Assembly: GCF_019599145.1 (NCBI RefSeq)
Contig: NZ_CP080647.1
Location: 248,001 to 312,000, forward strand
Reading direction: 5' to 3'
DNA from: Streptomyces akebiae
Lineage (GTDB): Bacteria; Actinomycetota; Actinomycetes; Streptomycetales; Streptomycetaceae
DNA length: 64,000 nt
Below are positions 63,185-64,000 of this stretch, piece by piece. Position numbers and translations under genes: made by a program. Position 1 is the stretch's first letter, and the number at the start of each line of letters is the position of its first letter. The notes under the pieces are model-generated. The model was not told the origin of the DNA. It worked only from the letters and a program-made list of their open reading frames with translations, and ran no database searches.

Positions 63185-64000
63185 CTAGCCCCGAGGTCGG
63201 CTGCGGCTCCAGGTCGTGGAGGAGACGGCGAGGACCGACAGGAGGACGAGGGCGGCGGACGGGCCCAGGACGGTCCAGGGGGCCAGTTCCGCGTAGGGCT
63301 GGTTCTCCGAGAGGAGGCGGCCCCACTCGGGGGTGGGCGGCTGTTCGCCCAGGCCGAGGAAGCCGAGGGAGGCGAGGACGAGGACCGTGGTGGGCAGGCG
63401 GAGCAGGGCGTTGCGCACCAGCGCGGGCCCGACCGCGGGCAGCAGGTGGTGGCGGAGGAGGTAGGAGGGGCCCGCGCCGAAGGAGAGCGACGCGAGGAGG
63501 TGGCCGCTGGCCCGTTCCTGTTCCAGCAGGGCGGCGGTCTGGGCGGCGTACGGAGTCCAGGCCACCAGGCACACCGCGCACGCGGCGCCCCAGACCGACG
63601 GGCCGGTCACGGCGGTGGTGAGCAGTCCGGCGAGGACGGCCGGCATCGTCGAGACCACTTCGGTCAGGCCCGCCCCCAGCTGTGCGGTCGTGCCGATCAG
63701 CAGTCCGACGAGGGCGCTGACCACGGTGACCGCGAGGGCCACGCCCACCGTGCGCAGGGCTCCGTGCCCCAGCCGGGCCAGCAGGTCGCGGCCGAGCGAG
63801 TCGGTGCCGAGGGGGTGCGCGAAGGAGGGGGGCAGCAGTCTGGCCGTCGTCTCGACGTGCGACGGGTCGCGCAGGAGGCCGGCCACGACCAGGGCGAGGA
63901 GGGTCACGGCGCAGAGTCCGACGACCCAGGGCAGCGACCGGGGTCGCGGGAGCCTCGGCGGGTGCAGGGCGGGCAGGGCACCGTCCCGCAGGGCGGGGCC
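63185..64000 (-). CDS. Peptide/nickel-type ABC transporter permease (DppC/OppC family), 5' end outside window
   Basis: At least 271 residues of an inner-membrane permease. HPLGTDSLGRDLLARLGHGA is the conserved periplasmic-side motif of DppC/OppC proteins. Five to six helices follow, with the cytoplasmic loop GAGPSYLLRHHLLPAVGPAL that docks the ATPase. The frame is open to base 64000, so the start and first residues are missing; the visible upstream part is Pro/Arg-rich. Substrate (oligopeptide, nickel or other) cannot be told without the binding protein. Confidence 0.83.
   Translation of the reverse strand, partial: GPALRDGALPALHPPRLPRPRSLPWVVGLCAVTLLALVVAGLLRDPSHVETTARLLPPSFAHPLGTDSLGRDLLARLGHGALRTVGVALAVTVVSALVGLLIGTTAQLGAGLTEVVSTMPAVLAGLLTTAVTGPSVWGAACAVCLVAWTPYAAQTAALLEQERASGHLLASLSFGAGPSYLLRHHLLPAVGPALVRNALLRLPTTVLVLASLGFLGLGEQPPTPEWGRLLSENQPYAELAPWTVLGPSAALVLLSVLAVSSTTWSRSRPRG

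Overview
The window is high-GC, gene-dense DNA typical of a Streptomyces chromosome. Support comes from GTG/TTG starts behind GGAGG-type ribosome sites, third-position GC bias that throws long antisense shadow frames, and Streptomyces hallmarks: an aromatic-carotenoid crt locus, snapalysin, a CebR box in front of a GH12-CBM2 cellulase, F420-dependent enzymes, a DUF574-type methyltransferase and an ECF41 sigma factor. No rRNA, tRNA, insertion sequence, prophage or CRISPR array was recognised.

Layout. 1-2.4 kb: the 3'-truncated phosphoglucomutase gene and a small methyltransferase. 2.4-12.1 kb: the carotenoid locus, made of two divergent blocks. crtE-crtI-crtB plus a Rieske protein run leftward, all four with overlapping stop/start codons. 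An ECF sigma factor, crtY, crtT and crtU run rightward. The gene set predicts isorenieratene-type aromatic carotenoids: GGPP, phytoene, lycopene, beta-carotene, then ring desaturation/methylation by CrtU. 12.2-17.1 kb: a module of a LodA-like oxidase expected to carry a protein-derived quinone (CTQ), its LodB-like flavoprotein, and, divergently, an unrecognised helical protein followed by a second, unusual polyprenyl diphosphate synthase. I regard this module as the most promising undescribed unit. 17.1-19.1 kb: a HAD-like/M28 metallopeptidase fusion.

19.4-27.6 kb: a carbohydrate-uptake region on the minus strand: a GH13 glucosidase, a lipoprotein sugar-binding protein, two permeases (one with a beta-sandwich insertion) and a secreted alginate-lyase-like enzyme with its own promoter and a DasR-like palindrome. 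An orphan binding protein lies upstream. A repeated operator-like word, TACCTAACA, marks the glucosidase promoter, the inter-operon gap and the divergent promoter shared by the orphan binding protein and a PadR-type regulator. 27.6-31.2 kb: that PadR regulator with a MacB-like ABC ATPase and an FtsX permease. 31.3-36.1 kb: a cardiolipin-synthase-like PLD enzyme with a tiny membrane protein, a GAF-SpoIIE phosphatase, a decayed gene and a ferric-reductase-like flavocytochrome.

36-54 kb: mixed housekeeping and accessory genes: GH12 cellulase, a Fic-like toxin/antitoxin pair, an ArsR regulator with a clear promoter-operator, a lone Roadblock protein, a cysteine hydrolase with a GlxA-type regulator, a secreted EEP-fold enzyme, a PPOX protein, a VOC protein, an ECF41 sigma factor with a DoxX-like neighbour, hypothetical proteins, two LLM F420-type enzymes, a methyltransferase, a secreted cupin and snapalysin. 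52.5-64 kb: a kinase-fold protein with a hypothetical partner, a large secreted propeller/DUF11/RTX protein with a GtrA-like membrane protein, a sulfotransferase, a small helical protein, a Tat-exported GH95 fucosidase with two discoidin-like insertions, a DUF574-type methyltransferase and the start-less end of a peptide-type ABC permease.

Function calls rest on motifs and family knowledge read by eye; no database search was run.
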